Source: Candidatus Nanopelagicaceae bacterium
GTDB taxonomy: Bacteria; Actinomycetota; Actinomycetes; Nanopelagicales; Nanopelagicaceae
DNA length: 7,533 nt
Direction: 5' to 3'
Assembly (NCBI GenBank): GCA_023260175.1
Contig: JALQWD010000203.1
Coordinates: 1-7,533, forward strand
The position numbers and the translations under genes are program-made. The notes beneath the pieces were generated by a model. That model was not told where the DNA came from and did no database searches. It worked only from the letters and a program-made list of their open reading frames with translations. Positions 1 through 6,911 of the stretch are shown piece after piece (position 1 is the first letter of the stretch; each line of letters begins with the position of its first letter).

Positions 1-14
1 GAAGTTAATTTCAT
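1..14 (-). CDS. Start of a downstream gene, probably the ProX-type betaine-binding protein (partial)
   Basis: Only the first codons are inside the window: an ATG at 14-12 followed by codons for Lys-Leu-Thr and part of a fifth. The start is credible because a near-perfect Shine-Dalgarno sequence lies just upstream at 18-25. The gene follows proV and proW on the same strand, where a periplasmic or lipoprotein solute-binding subunit is usually encoded, and a basic N-terminus (Met-Lys) would suit a signal peptide. The identity as ProX is inference from position alone; four residues cannot prove it. Confidence 0.55.
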
Positions 15-17
15 TAT

Positions 18-25
18 CCCTCCTT
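18..25 (-). promoter_or_regulatory. Strong ribosome binding site for the gene starting at 14
   Basis: On the minus strand this reads AAGGAGGG, an almost full complement of the 16S rRNA 3' end, ending a few bases before the ATG at 14-12. It is the best Shine-Dalgarno match in the window. That agrees with a highly expressed binding-protein subunit, and it is the main evidence that a gene begins here. Confidence 0.75.
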
Positions 26-55
26 GGATAACTAATAAGAGTGTCCAAAGACTAT

Positions 56-135
56 GCGTAACCCACGCCACAAATAAAGGAAAATTGATAACAATTTGGA
101 AACCTTTGGAAGGTTTCATATCGTGGGTTAAACGC
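56..135 (-). repeat. Nested inverted repeats between proW and the next gene (branched RNA structure)
   Basis: An outer perfect 9-base inverted repeat pairs TAACCCACG (59-67) with CGTGGGTTA (122-130), and GCG (56-58) can add three pairs with CGC (133-135) across a two-base bulge. Inside lie two perfect hairpins: an 8-base stem with a 3-base loop at 99-117 and a 6-base stem with a 4-base loop at 82-97. As minus-strand RNA the outer stem begins on the proW stop codon and closes a multibranch loop ahead of the next gene's ribosome binding site. Neither hairpin is followed by a T run, so it is not a simple terminator. A stabilising, processing or attenuating role between permease and binding-protein genes is inference. 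Confidence 0.5.
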
Positions 136-2065
136 GGCGGGCTGCGGCTTGAGCGATACGGTCGATAACCACGCCCAAAATTAAGATGGCAAGACCTGCG
201 ACTAGCCCTTTACCGGTGAGTTCTGGTTTTGAACTTCCCATAATCACCAAATAGCCAAGTCCTCCTGCGCCAACCCAGCCACCAATAACAATAACTGCAA
301 GAACGAAGATCATGCCTTGGTTTGCGGCAAGAAGAAGCGCTTTCTTAGCGGCAGGTAACTGAACCTTCAAAATGATCTGGCGAATATTCGAACCGGCAGC
401 AGTTGCAGCCTCCACCATAGATTCCGGAACAGCACGAATTCCTTCTCCGACAATTTTTACAACAACAGGAATTGAATAAACGATACCGGTTGCGATCGCG
501 GTAAAACGTGTTGGACCAAATAAACCTAACATCGGAACTAAATAAACGAATGCCGGCATAGTCTGGCCTGCATCCATAAATGGCCTAAAGAAAGAATCAG
601 CGCGTTTACTTCTGCCAACCCAGATTCCCATTGCCACGCCAACAATCATTGTCAAAAGAGTTGCCACAATAGTTTGAGTCAAAGTAACCATCGAATCAAA
701 CCAGAGTCCGGTAGCGACAATTGATAGAAGCAGAGTCAATGTCATAAATGCGATACGTGTGCCACCTAAAACCAGCGCGATAATCACAAACATTGAAATT
801 GTCATAAACCATGGCGCGCGAGCCAACATATCTTCAATTGGATTTAGTACCCAGATTGAGATGAAATCTTTAAATCCGACAGTAATAAATGAAAGATCGT
901 TAACTAAATAATTAACGAAATCATTTGTGAGAGTCTCAACTTTTAGCGCAATATTTGGATTTGTCGGGAAACTCTGAAATTTCTCTACAAAATGTGAAGC
1001 GATAGCGATTATCAATGCTGCTGCGCCGCTAATAGTGATGTTTCTGCGGCGAATCGCTAACTGCTTAGGTGTAGGAGGTATAAAGCTCATCTGCTTGGTA
1101 GCCGCTGCGCTGGTCGCGCGGTCCAACATAATCGCCATCGCCACTACCGCAATACCTGCAACTAATCCCTTGCCGGTATTTTGAATAGTAAGTGCAGAAA
1201 CAATTGGTCGACCAAGGCCCGGTGCTGCAATTAGCGCTGCGATAACTACGAATGAAAGCGCTGCCATAACAGTTTGATTTATGCCAAGAACAATCATCTG
1301 TTTTGCCATTGGTAACTGAACTTTGCGAAGTGTTTGCTTATCGGTCGCGCCCATTGAAATTGATGCTTCAACGGGTGAGAAATTCAATGAACGAATGGCA
1401 TGCGAAGTAATTCGAATGGAAATTGGAATGCTGTACACCATTGTTGCGATAGTTGCAGTTGCTTCACCAATCATGAAGAAAAGAGCAAGCGGCGCCATAT
1501 AGACAAGCGTCGGCAGAATCTGAGCTAAATCCAAAATAGGCGTAACTAACTTCAAGACACGATCAGATAAACCAGCCCAGATTCCAAAAGGAATTCCTAT
1601 TGCAAGAGAAAGAAGTACGGCTGCAATAGTCATTGCCAAGGTATCCATTGTGTCTACCCACATGCCAAGAGCCCCGCAGACTCCAAGCAATGCAACAACC
1701 AGAATTGCAATTCGAATTCGGCTAGTTGCATAGGCTGCAAATGCAAGGAGTGCAAAAACACCAGCCCAACCGATCGTTGGAGCAGATGCGCCATTCATCG
1801 GTGTTGAAATCCAACCTCTGATGATGTCAACAAATCCATTAATAAAGAGTCGGATTGGGTTGAAGAAGTAAATAAAGAATGGACTTGTCGTGCGGTTACC
1901 GCTGATAGATGAAGCTGCTTCCCCGACTATTGACGTGACAGGGGTGTTATCTGCCATTGGTAGTTCAAGGGTTAGCTTTCCAAAAAATAGTTTGGAGAGC
2001 GCGTACCAAATAACAATAAAGCCTAGGAAGAAACGGCCTTTATGTTCGCGGACCTTTTCCAGCAT
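128..2065 (-). CDS. proW: Glycine betaine/proline-type ABC transporter permease, two ProW domains fused
   Basis: Membrane-spanning part of an osmolyte/quaternary-amine importer. The 645-residue protein is about twice the usual ProW length because it holds two permease units. The first core spans about residues 135-320 and the second about 455-641. Each has its own EAA loop for contacting the ATPase, near 232-260 (VEASISMGA then KVQLPMAK) and 550-578 (VEAATAAGS then KVQLPAAK). Each unit ends in the same block, TGKGLVAG followed by a helix and a conserved LDR/IDR, at 297-321 and 617-641. A hydrophobic N-terminal helix (about 11-28) and extra helices precede each core. The ATG shares one base with the proV stop (TAATG), so translation is probably coupled. 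One chain could supply both halves of the channel; substrate choice is inferred from family and neighbours. Confidence 0.9.
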   Translation of the reverse strand: MLEKVREHKGRFFLGFIVIWYALSKLFFGKLTLELPMADNTPVTSIVGEAASSISGNRTTSPFFIYFFNPIRLFINGFVDIIRGWISTPMNGASAPTIGWAGVFALLAFAAYATSRIRIAILVVALLGVCGALGMWVDTMDTLAMTIAAVLLSLAIGIPFGIWAGLSDRVLKLVTPILDLAQILPTLVYMAPLALFFMIGEATATIATMVYSIPISIRITSHAIRSLNFSPVEASISMGATDKQTLRKVQLPMAKQMIVLGINQTVMAALSFVVIAALIAAPGLGRPIVSALTIQNTGKGLVAGIAVVAMAIMLDRATSAAATKQMSFIPPTPKQLAIRRRNITISGAAALIIAIASHFVEKFQSFPTNPNIALKVETLTNDFVNYLVNDLSFITVGFKDFISIWVLNPIEDMLARAPWFMTISMFVIIALVLGGTRIAFMTLTLLLSIVATGLWFDSMVTLTQTIVATLLTMIVGVAMGIWVGRSKRADSFFRPFMDAGQTMPAFVYLVPMLGLFGPTRFTAIATGIVYSIPVVVKIVGEGIRAVPESMVEAATAAGSNIRQIILKVQLPAAKKALLLAANQGMIFVLAVIVIGGWVGAGGLGYLVIMGSSKPELTGKGLVAGLAILILGVVIDRIAQAAARRV

Positions 2066-3090
2066 TAATTAACACCTGCGATAAGTCTAAGTACATCCTC
2101 TGCAGCCACTACACCAAGAGATTTGCCACCTTCTACAACGTGAACTGGGTGGTGCGCTTCAAGAATCTTGGCGGTTGCTTCGCGGATGATCATATTTGAA
2201 GGCAATTCCAAACTAGATGCGGTCTCATCCGAACGCAAAGGGCGTGCTAAATACTTAAGTGAAAGAACGTGCGATTTTGCGATATCGCGCACGAAGTTTG
2301 CGACATATTCATCTTTTGGATTTGCGACAAGTTCTTCAGGCGTTCCTACCTGGATTAAAGCGCCATCGCGCATGATCGCAATTCGATCGCCGACCTTTGC
2401 AGCTTCTTGTAGATCGTGAGTAATAAAGACCATCGTCTTACCAAGATCGTGATGTAGACGAATAACTTCATTCTGCATATCGCGACGGATAAGTGGGTCA
2501 AGCGCTGAGAATGGTTCATCCAAGAACATAATCTGTGGATCTACTGCAAGCGCACGAGCGAGACCAACGCGCTGCTGCATGCCACCAGATAATTGTTCTG
2601 GATAAGCTTCAGAATAACCTTGAAGGCCTACAAGTTCGATTACTTCATGTGCGCGCTTATGGCGATCAGCTTTTGATACTCCATTAATTTCTAATGAGTA
2701 TGCAATGTTATCTACGACCTTGCGATGTGGCAGCAGTCCGAAATGCTGGAAAACCATTGAGAACTTGGTACGACGTAGCTCGCGAAGACGATTTGCATCT
2801 ACTTTCAGAATATCTTCGCCGTCATAAATTAGCTCGCCGCGAGTTGGTTCGATTAGACGAGTCATGCATCGGACAAGTGTTGATTTGCCAGAACCTGAAA
2901 GTCCCATGACTACGAAAACTTCGCCTTTAGCCACTTCAAAGGAGATGTCTCGAACTGCGATGGTGTTGCCGGTCTTGTTACGTAACTCTGTGCGAGATAG
3001 ATCTGCATCAGGGGTGCCAATTAATTTATCGGCATTCGGTCCGAAAACTTTCCAAACGTTACGAACCGAGATCATCGACGATGATGACAT
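2065..3090 (-). CDS. proV: Glycine betaine/proline-type ABC transporter ATP-binding protein
   Basis: Cytoplasmic ATPase that powers the importer. Using the ATG at 3090-3088 (341 residues), the motifs are in order: Walker [10 protein letters not shown] at 63-71, Q-loop glutamine near 115 ([10 protein letters not shown]), signature LSGGMQQ at 167-173, Walker B IMFLDEP at 187-193, and H-loop histidine near 225 (ITHDLQEA). The insertion before Walker A and the PHRKVVDN stretch are typical of the ProV/OpuAA branch. After the ATPase core the tail is short: only one CBS-like half (about 298-338, ending in [11 protein letters not shown]) is visible, where many ProV proteins have two CBS domains that sense ionic strength. 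The start was chosen for its GGAGGAG site; a longer reading from a TTG at 3171 would run inside the preceding gene. It starts 16 bases after that gene's stop and runs into proW. Confidence 0.92.
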   Translation of the reverse strand: MSSSSMISVRNVWKVFGPNADKLIGTPDADLSRTELRNKTGNTIAVRDISFEVAKGEVFVVMGLSGSGKSTLVRCMTRLIEPTRGELIYDGEDILKVDANRLRELRRTKFSMVFQHFGLLPHRKVVDNIAYSLEINGVSKADRHKRAHEVIELVGLQGYSEAYPEQLSGGMQQRVGLARALAVDPQIMFLDEPFSALDPLIRRDMQNEVIRLHHDLGKTMVFITHDLQEAAKVGDRIAIMRDGALIQVGTPEELVANPKDEYVANFVRDIAKSHVLSLKYLARPLRSDETASSLELPSNMIIREATAKILEAHHPVHVVEGGKSLGVVAAEDVLRLIAGVN

Positions 3091-3092
3091 TT

Positions 3093-3099
3093 CTCCTCC
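3093..3099 (-). promoter_or_regulatory. Ribosome binding site that fixes the proV start
   Basis: On the minus strand this reads GGAGGAG, two bases before the ATG at 3090 (the GGAGG core is four bases away). It sits in the short gap after the aldehyde dehydrogenase stop. It favours the 341-residue ProV over a version 27 residues longer that would begin with TTG and has no such site. Confidence 0.8.
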
Positions 3100-3106
3100 G
3101 AGCTTT

Positions 3107-4582
3107 CTATTTTTCTGCGAACCAGCCAGATTTTCCTGGCTTATTGTTGGTCCAAATGTGTTTACTTTCAAGGAATTCTGAGAGGCCGTGCTCTCCTAAT
3201 TCTCGACCAATGCCGGATGCCTTGAAGCCGCCCCACTCAGCCTGAGGTTTGTATGGGCCGTAATCATTTACCCAAACAGTTCCGTGGCGAAGTGCTCTAG
3301 ATACTCTGCGAGCCCTAGCTTCATCTTTAGTCCAGACCGCACCGCTTAAACCATAAATAGTGTCATTAGCAATTTGAATTGCTTCTGCTTCAGTCTCAAA
3401 TGTTTCAACTGTGATTACCGGGCCAAAAGATTCCTCCTGGACGCAACTCATTTTGGTATTGCAATCATCAAGAACTGTTGGTGGGAAGAAATTGCCTTTG
3501 GCAAAATCTCCTTCAGTTAACTTTTTGCCTCCGACTAAGAGCTTTGCACCTTCAGCCACACCCTTTTCAACGTACTCTTGAACTTTGTTCAAATGTGTTG
3601 AGCTAATAAGTGGGCCGGTTTCGGCATCTGCAGATGTTGGTCCACCTAATTTAATATCTTTTGCGCGGCGCACAATTTCATTTACAACTCTGTCGTGAAT
3701 GCTCTTCTCTACAATTAAGCGTGTTCCGGCAGAGCAAACCTGACCTGAATGCAGAAAGCCTGCGGTAACTGCATTGTCGATTGCAGCGTCAATATCTGAA
3801 TCCGCAAAGATGATGTTTGGATTCTTGCCACCTAATTCAAGTGCAACCTTTTTAATTGTCTTTGATGCAAGCGACATAATGCGCTGGCCAATTCCCAGAC
3901 TTCCTGTGAATGAGACTAAATCGATACGCGGATCTGCAGTCAGAAGATCGCCGATTGATGAGCCTTTTCCAAGAATCAGATTCGCTACGCCAGCAGGAAC
4001 TCCTGCTTCATCAATTAACTTAAATAGATGTATAGCTGTTGAAGGGGTCAATTCCGCTGGCTTAACAATGAAGGTGCAACCTGCAACAAGTGCTGGTGCA
4101 ACTTTCCAAGAAACCTGCAATAGCGGGTAATTCCAAGGCCCAATTAGTGTGCAAACACCAACTGGCTCATGAACTACGCGTGAATCAATATGTTCCATAC
4201 CTACATTTACTTCGCGTACGTGCTGCTTTTTGCCGATTTCAGCAAAGTGACGGAAACATGCGATTACATCTGCAATGTCATATTCCGCTTCAACCAAACG
4301 CTTGCCAGTGTCGTCGCTTTCCAATTTTGCAAGAATCGCAAGATCGCGTTCCATCAAGTCGGCGATTTTTCCGACTAATGCTGCACGCTTTTCAAATCCC
4401 CAATTTGGAAATTCACCTTCATCGAATGCGGTACGAGCTGCAGTAATTGCAAGTTCAACATCTGCCCCAGTTGCTTCTGCAACCGTTGCAACCAAATGTC
4501 CATCCGCTGGACTAATTACATCGCAGGTCTGGCCTTCAACGGGTGAAGACCACTTACCGTTAATGTAAAGAGTATTACTCAC
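3107..4582 (-). CDS. betB: Betaine aldehyde dehydrogenase (NAD(P)+-dependent aldehyde dehydrogenase)
   Basis: A 491-residue ALDH-superfamily enzyme of normal length. Expected active-site residues are present: Asn151 in PWNYP (oxyanion hole), Lys174 in VKPAE (cofactor), Glu249 in LELGGKNP (general base), catalytic Cys283 in GQVCSAGTR, and Glu384 in EESFGP (ribose contact). The GQVCSAGTR block and the C-terminal [18 protein letters not shown] block resemble GbsA/BetB-type enzymes, which oxidise betaine aldehyde to glycine betaine. Related omega-amino or 4-trimethylaminobutyraldehyde dehydrogenases cannot be excluded. The start is GTG at 4582-4580, and the first 8 bases (GTGAGTAA) overlap the end of the methyltransferase gene, so translation is probably coupled. 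The betaine transporter genes follow directly. No choline dehydrogenase lies in the window, so the aldehyde source is unknown. Confidence 0.85.
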   Translation of the reverse strand: MSNTLYINGKWSSPVEGQTCDVISPADGHLVATVAEATGADVELAITAARTAFDEGEFPNWGFEKRAALVGKIADLMERDLAILAKLESDDTGKRLVEAEYDIADVIACFRHFAEIGKKQHVREVNVGMEHIDSRVVHEPVGVCTLIGPWNYPLLQVSWKVAPALVAGCTFIVKPAELTPSTAIHLFKLIDEAGVPAGVANLILGKGSSIGDLLTADPRIDLVSFTGSLGIGQRIMSLASKTIKKVALELGGKNPNIIFADSDIDAAIDNAVTAGFLHSGQVCSAGTRLIVEKSIHDRVVNEIVRRAKDIKLGGPTSADAETGPLISSTHLNKVQEYVEKGVAEGAKLLVGGKKLTEGDFAKGNFFPPTVLDDCNTKMSCVQEESFGPVITVETFETEAEAIQIANDTIYGLSGAVWTKDEARARRVSRALRHGTVWVNDYGPYKPQAEWGGFKASGIGRELGEHGLSEFLESKHIWTNNKPGKSGWFAEK

Positions 4583-6014
4583 CTAGCTCTGATTTTCTCT
4601 TGGCAACAAAGTCAGTTAAGCCGGTAAGAATTGATGAATCCAATTCTGGTTGTACATACTCTTCCAACTTCTTCTTCCAAATTTCCTCCGCACGTGCTCG
4701 AGTATCTTTCGCACCAAGGCGTGTCCAACGATCGAAGTTATCGCTGTTGGTTAGGAATGGACGATAGAAGCAATCACGGAAACGTTCCATAGTGTGCGCT
4801 GCTCCAAGGAAGTGACCGCCGTGGCCAACTTCAGTGTGAGCGTCGAATGCAAGAGATGCTTCATTAAATTCAAGCGGAGTAAATTCAGCCATCAATGATT
4901 GCAAAATTTCTACGTCAACAATGAACTTGTCGTATGAAGAAACCAATCCACCTTCCAACCAGCCAGCTGTATGAAGAACGACGTTGGTACCAGCTAAGAA
5001 TGTTGGCAACATGGTCATAAGTGTTTGGTAACCAGCTTGGGCATCAACAGATTGTGAAGAATTTAAGCCTCCACCACCACGGAATGGCAGATTAAAGCTA
5101 CGTGCAATCTGGCCCGTGCAAAGTAGGCCAATTCCTGATTCAGGAGTACCGAATTGTGGTGAACCTGATTGCATATCCACGTTTGAAAGGAAAGAACCAA
5201 ATACCACTGGTGCACCAGGGCGAATTAACTGTACGAGTGCAATACCTGTTAGCGCCTCTGCGATTTGCTGTGCAAGAGTCGCTGGAATTGTCACTGGCGA
5301 CATCGCACCCATCAAAAGGAACGGTGTGCAGATAACTGGCTGACCTGCAAGCGCATATTCGCGTAGCGAATCAAGCATGCGATCATCCCAACGCAATGGA
5401 GAGTTGCAGTTAACTAGAGAGATAAGTGCAGGCATCTCTTCAATTGCCTTGCGGCCACCATGAATAATTTCTGCCATTGCAATTACGTCGCGCGCATTCT
5501 CAGCAGTTACAACGTTACCCATAAAGAATTTGTCGGTCAGAGTTGCTTGGGCAAATGCCATATCTAAGTGGCGTGAATCAAGTGAAAGATCATTAGGTTC
5601 TACAACAACGCCACCGACTGAGTCGATTGAATCAAAGCTCTGTGCAAGTTTGCAGAAATTCTGGAAATCTTCAAAAGTTCCATCGCGACGTACGCCATCC
5701 TTTTGAACGAATGGTGGGCCATAAACAGAACCGAATGCCATGTGGTTGCCGCCAACCTTTGAGTTATTCTTTGGGTTGCGAGCGCGAAGAGTGAATTCAG
5801 ATGGCGCCTTTGCAACTTGCTTTAAAATCCATTCAGGATCGAACTTAACGTTCTCGCCTTCAACAGTTTGTCCTGCTTCGCGCAACATGTCGACGGCCCA
5901 CGGACTTGCAAACTCGATACCGATTTCAGAAACAATTCGTTTCCAACCAGCTGTAAGTGTTGCCATCGATTCTTCGCTCATGATTTCGTAGCGAGGCATT
6001 TTGTTCTCGAACAT
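4575..6014 (-). CDS. mttB: MttB-superfamily corrinoid methyltransferase without pyrrolysine (glycine betaine-type candidate)
   Basis: Cytoplasmic methyltransferase expected to move a methyl group from a quaternary or tertiary amine to Co(I) of a corrinoid protein. It has 479 residues from the ATG at 6014-6012, a normal length. Recognisable blocks are MPRYEIMSEE at the N-terminus (about 6-15), a glycine-rich motif around 313-331 (RGGGGLNSS then DAQAGYQT), and the C-terminal GHGGHFLGAAHTMERFRD around 398-415. The frame is open throughout, so no amber codon encodes pyrrolysine. Family members without pyrrolysine include MtgB (glycine betaine), MtpB (proline betaine), MtcB (carnitine) and MtyB (gamma-butyrobetaine). 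Glycine betaine is the best guess here because BADH and ProVW genes follow, but that is inference from context. The ATG has an AGGAAGG site six bases upstream; a GTG at 6062 would add 16 mostly basic residues and lacks a good site. It is first in its operon. Confidence 0.85.
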   Translation of the reverse strand: MFENKMPRYEIMSEESMATLTAGWKRIVSEIGIEFASPWAVDMLREAGQTVEGENVKFDPEWILKQVAKAPSEFTLRARNPKNNSKVGGNHMAFGSVYGPPFVQKDGVRRDGTFEDFQNFCKLAQSFDSIDSVGGVVVEPNDLSLDSRHLDMAFAQATLTDKFFMGNVVTAENARDVIAMAEIIHGGRKAIEEMPALISLVNCNSPLRWDDRMLDSLREYALAGQPVICTPFLLMGAMSPVTIPATLAQQIAEALTGIALVQLIRPGAPVVFGSFLSNVDMQSGSPQFGTPESGIGLLCTGQIARSFNLPFRGGGGLNSSQSVDAQAGYQTLMTMLPTFLAGTNVVLHTAGWLEGGLVSSYDKFIVDVEILQSLMAEFTPLEFNEASLAFDAHTEVGHGGHFLGAAHTMERFRDCFYRPFLTNSDNFDRWTRLGAKDTRARAEEIWKKKLEEYVQPELDSSILTGLTDFVAKRKSELGE

Positions 6015-6020
6015 TTTGCG

Positions 6021-6027
6021 CCTTCCT
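6021..6027 (-). promoter_or_regulatory. Ribosome binding site that decides the mttB start
   Basis: AGGAAGG on the minus strand, six bases before the ATG at 6014. It supports the 479-residue protein over the 495-residue one starting at the GTG at 6062. Two further purine blocks upstream on the same strand (GAGGAA, and AGGAG in the small hairpin at 6043-6056) have no suitable start just after them. Confidence 0.65.
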
Positions 6028-6042
6028 ATTCCTCTATTGCTT

Positions 6043-6056
6043 CTCCTAAAAAGGAG
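6043..6056 (-). repeat. Small hairpin in the mttB leader
   Basis: Perfect 5-base inverted repeat, CTCCT-AAAA-AGGAG on the plus strand. In the minus-strand mRNA the loop is UUUU and the 3' arm is AGGAG. The 5' arm looks like an anti-Shine-Dalgarno sequence and could pair with one of the purine-rich blocks just ahead of mttB. At five base pairs it may be chance. Confidence 0.3.
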
Positions 6057-6064
6057 TTTCACTC

Positions 6065-6094
6065 TTGACCGAAGATAACCATACGGAATACGCT
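6065..6094 (+). promoter_or_regulatory. Possible promoter for the iclR-corrinoid protein operon
   Basis: TTGACC (6065-6070) followed after 18 bases by TACGCT (6089-6094), which keeps the TAnnnT pattern of a -10 box. Transcription would start near 6101, exactly where the half-site array begins, so a bound regulator would cover the start site. The -10 match is weak. TATATT at 6118-6123, inside the array, is an alternative -10 but has no good -35. No convincing promoter for mttB was found on the minus strand. Confidence 0.3.
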
Positions 6095-6100
6095 CATGTA

Positions 6101-6129
6101 ATGGAACAGGCGTTCCATATATTGGAACG
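6101..6129. promoter_or_regulatory. Probable IclR operator: three TGGAAC half-sites
   Basis: ATGGAAC-AGGC-GTTCCAT (6101-6118) is a perfect 7+7 palindrome. Its right arm is shared with a second one, CGTTCCA-TATAT-TGGAACG (6111-6129). The three half-sites TGGAAC, GTTCCA, TGGAAC are centred 10 and 11 bases apart, one helical turn each. Spaced palindromes of this general form are known for IclR-family operators such as KdgR boxes. The site lies 30 bases before the iclR start and 87 bases before the mttB start, so it could control both directions. Binding by the adjacent IclR protein is inference. Confidence 0.7.
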
Positions 6130-6158
6130 TTTATTTAGACACCAAAGGCGGTGAAGTT

Positions 6159-6911
6159 ATGGCGCTAACTGGCACACAAGCTGTCGATCGCGCGACTTCA
6201 CTATTAATTGCAATTCTAAATTCGCCAGAACCTCCTCTACTTTCAGAACTTGCACGTCAATTGGGTTTACCAAAATCAACTACCTCCAGAATTCTTGGCG
6301 CACTTGAACGTCAAGGCTTGGTGCGCAGAGATCGCAACAGCGCATACCTTGGCGGCGAAGTTCTACTTAAATATGCATCAACGCAAAATCAAGATGCTGC
6401 TTTAGTTGCGCGCATGCGACCAGTTTTAGAATCTTTAGCAGAGAAGACCTCAGAATCAGTTAACTTAGCTGTCCCAGGGCATGATGATCTTAAGTTAATT
6501 GATCAAGTAGATGGCAAGCACTTGTTAGGTGCAACAAATTGGATTGGCAGAAACGTTCCATATCACGCATCTGCTTTAGGAAAAGTTTTATTGGCATTCG
6601 GTGCAGCACCTGTTCCAACAGGAACGCTACAGACAAAAACTGCTCGCACAATTACTACCCGCACACTACTTAACTCAGAACTAGAAAAAGTTCGCAAAGC
6701 GGGTTATGCAATTATTGATAACGAACTTGAAGATGGTTTAGTTGCAGTTGCAGCACCTGTCTTTAACCACGATGGCAAGGCGATTGCAGCAATCTCAATC
6801 TCTGGCCCAGATGCGCGCATTGGTCGCGATCAACTAAATAAGTTTGGTGAACTCATCATCAAAGAGTTAAAAAAGAACAGCACAAACAATGGAAAGGCAG
6901 GCGCAGCATGA
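6159..6911 (+). CDS. IclR-family transcriptional regulator
   Basis: A 250-residue DNA-binding regulator of standard IclR length. The N-terminal winged helix-turn-helix covers about residues 5-68: TGTQAVDRA, then the recognition region LARQLGLPKSTTSRILGALE (31-50) and the wing GLVRRDRNSAYLGGE. The effector-binding domain follows (about 80-240), with VPYHASALGKVLLAF (133-147) and the usual EDGLVAVAAPVFNHDGKAIA (191-210) and ISISGP segments. The start is supported by AAAGGCGGTGA at 6144-6154, close to the ideal site. It is divergent from mttB and its last codons overlap the next gene (ATGA), so regulator and corrinoid protein are probably co-transcribed. The likely target is the half-site array at 6101-6129. 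The effector may be a betaine or its breakdown product; whether it represses or activates cannot be read from sequence. Confidence 0.92.
   Translation: MALTGTQAVDRATSLLIAILNSPEPPLLSELARQLGLPKSTTSRILGALERQGLVRRDRNSAYLGGEVLLKYASTQNQDAALVARMRPVLESLAEKTSESVNLAVPGHDDLKLIDQVDGKHLLGATNWIGRNVPYHASALGKVLLAFGAAPVPTGTLQTKTARTITTRTLLNSELEKVRKAGYAIIDNELEDGLVAVAAPVFNHDGKAIAAISISGPDARIGRDQLNKFGELIIKELKKNSTNNGKAGAA

Noticed and set aside
82..97. Similarity of this segment to the lac operator half (GATAACAATT)
   Set aside because: Only one half matches, the context is an actinobacterial-looking betaine locus with no LacI-type gene, and the match is explained by the local AAATTG/CAATTT inverted repeat.
99..117. 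Rho-independent terminator after proW
   Set aside because: The stem is good but no T run follows it on either strand, and another gene with a strong ribosome site begins just downstream.
3091..3171. ProV reading beginning 27 residues earlier, at 3171
   Set aside because: It starts with TTG, lies mostly inside the aldehyde dehydrogenase gene and has no ribosome binding site, whereas the ATG at 3090 has GGAGGAG directly before it.
3774..4446. Plus-strand open frames over the aldehyde dehydrogenase gene
   Set aside because: They mirror a well-conserved minus-strand gene, have no family features and no ribosome sites. The same holds for the plus-strand frames over proV and mttB and the minus-strand frame at 6859-7185.
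4575..6014. Pyrrolysine-containing (amber) MttB
   Set aside because: The gene reads through at normal family length without any in-frame stop codon, so there is no candidate pyrrolysine codon.
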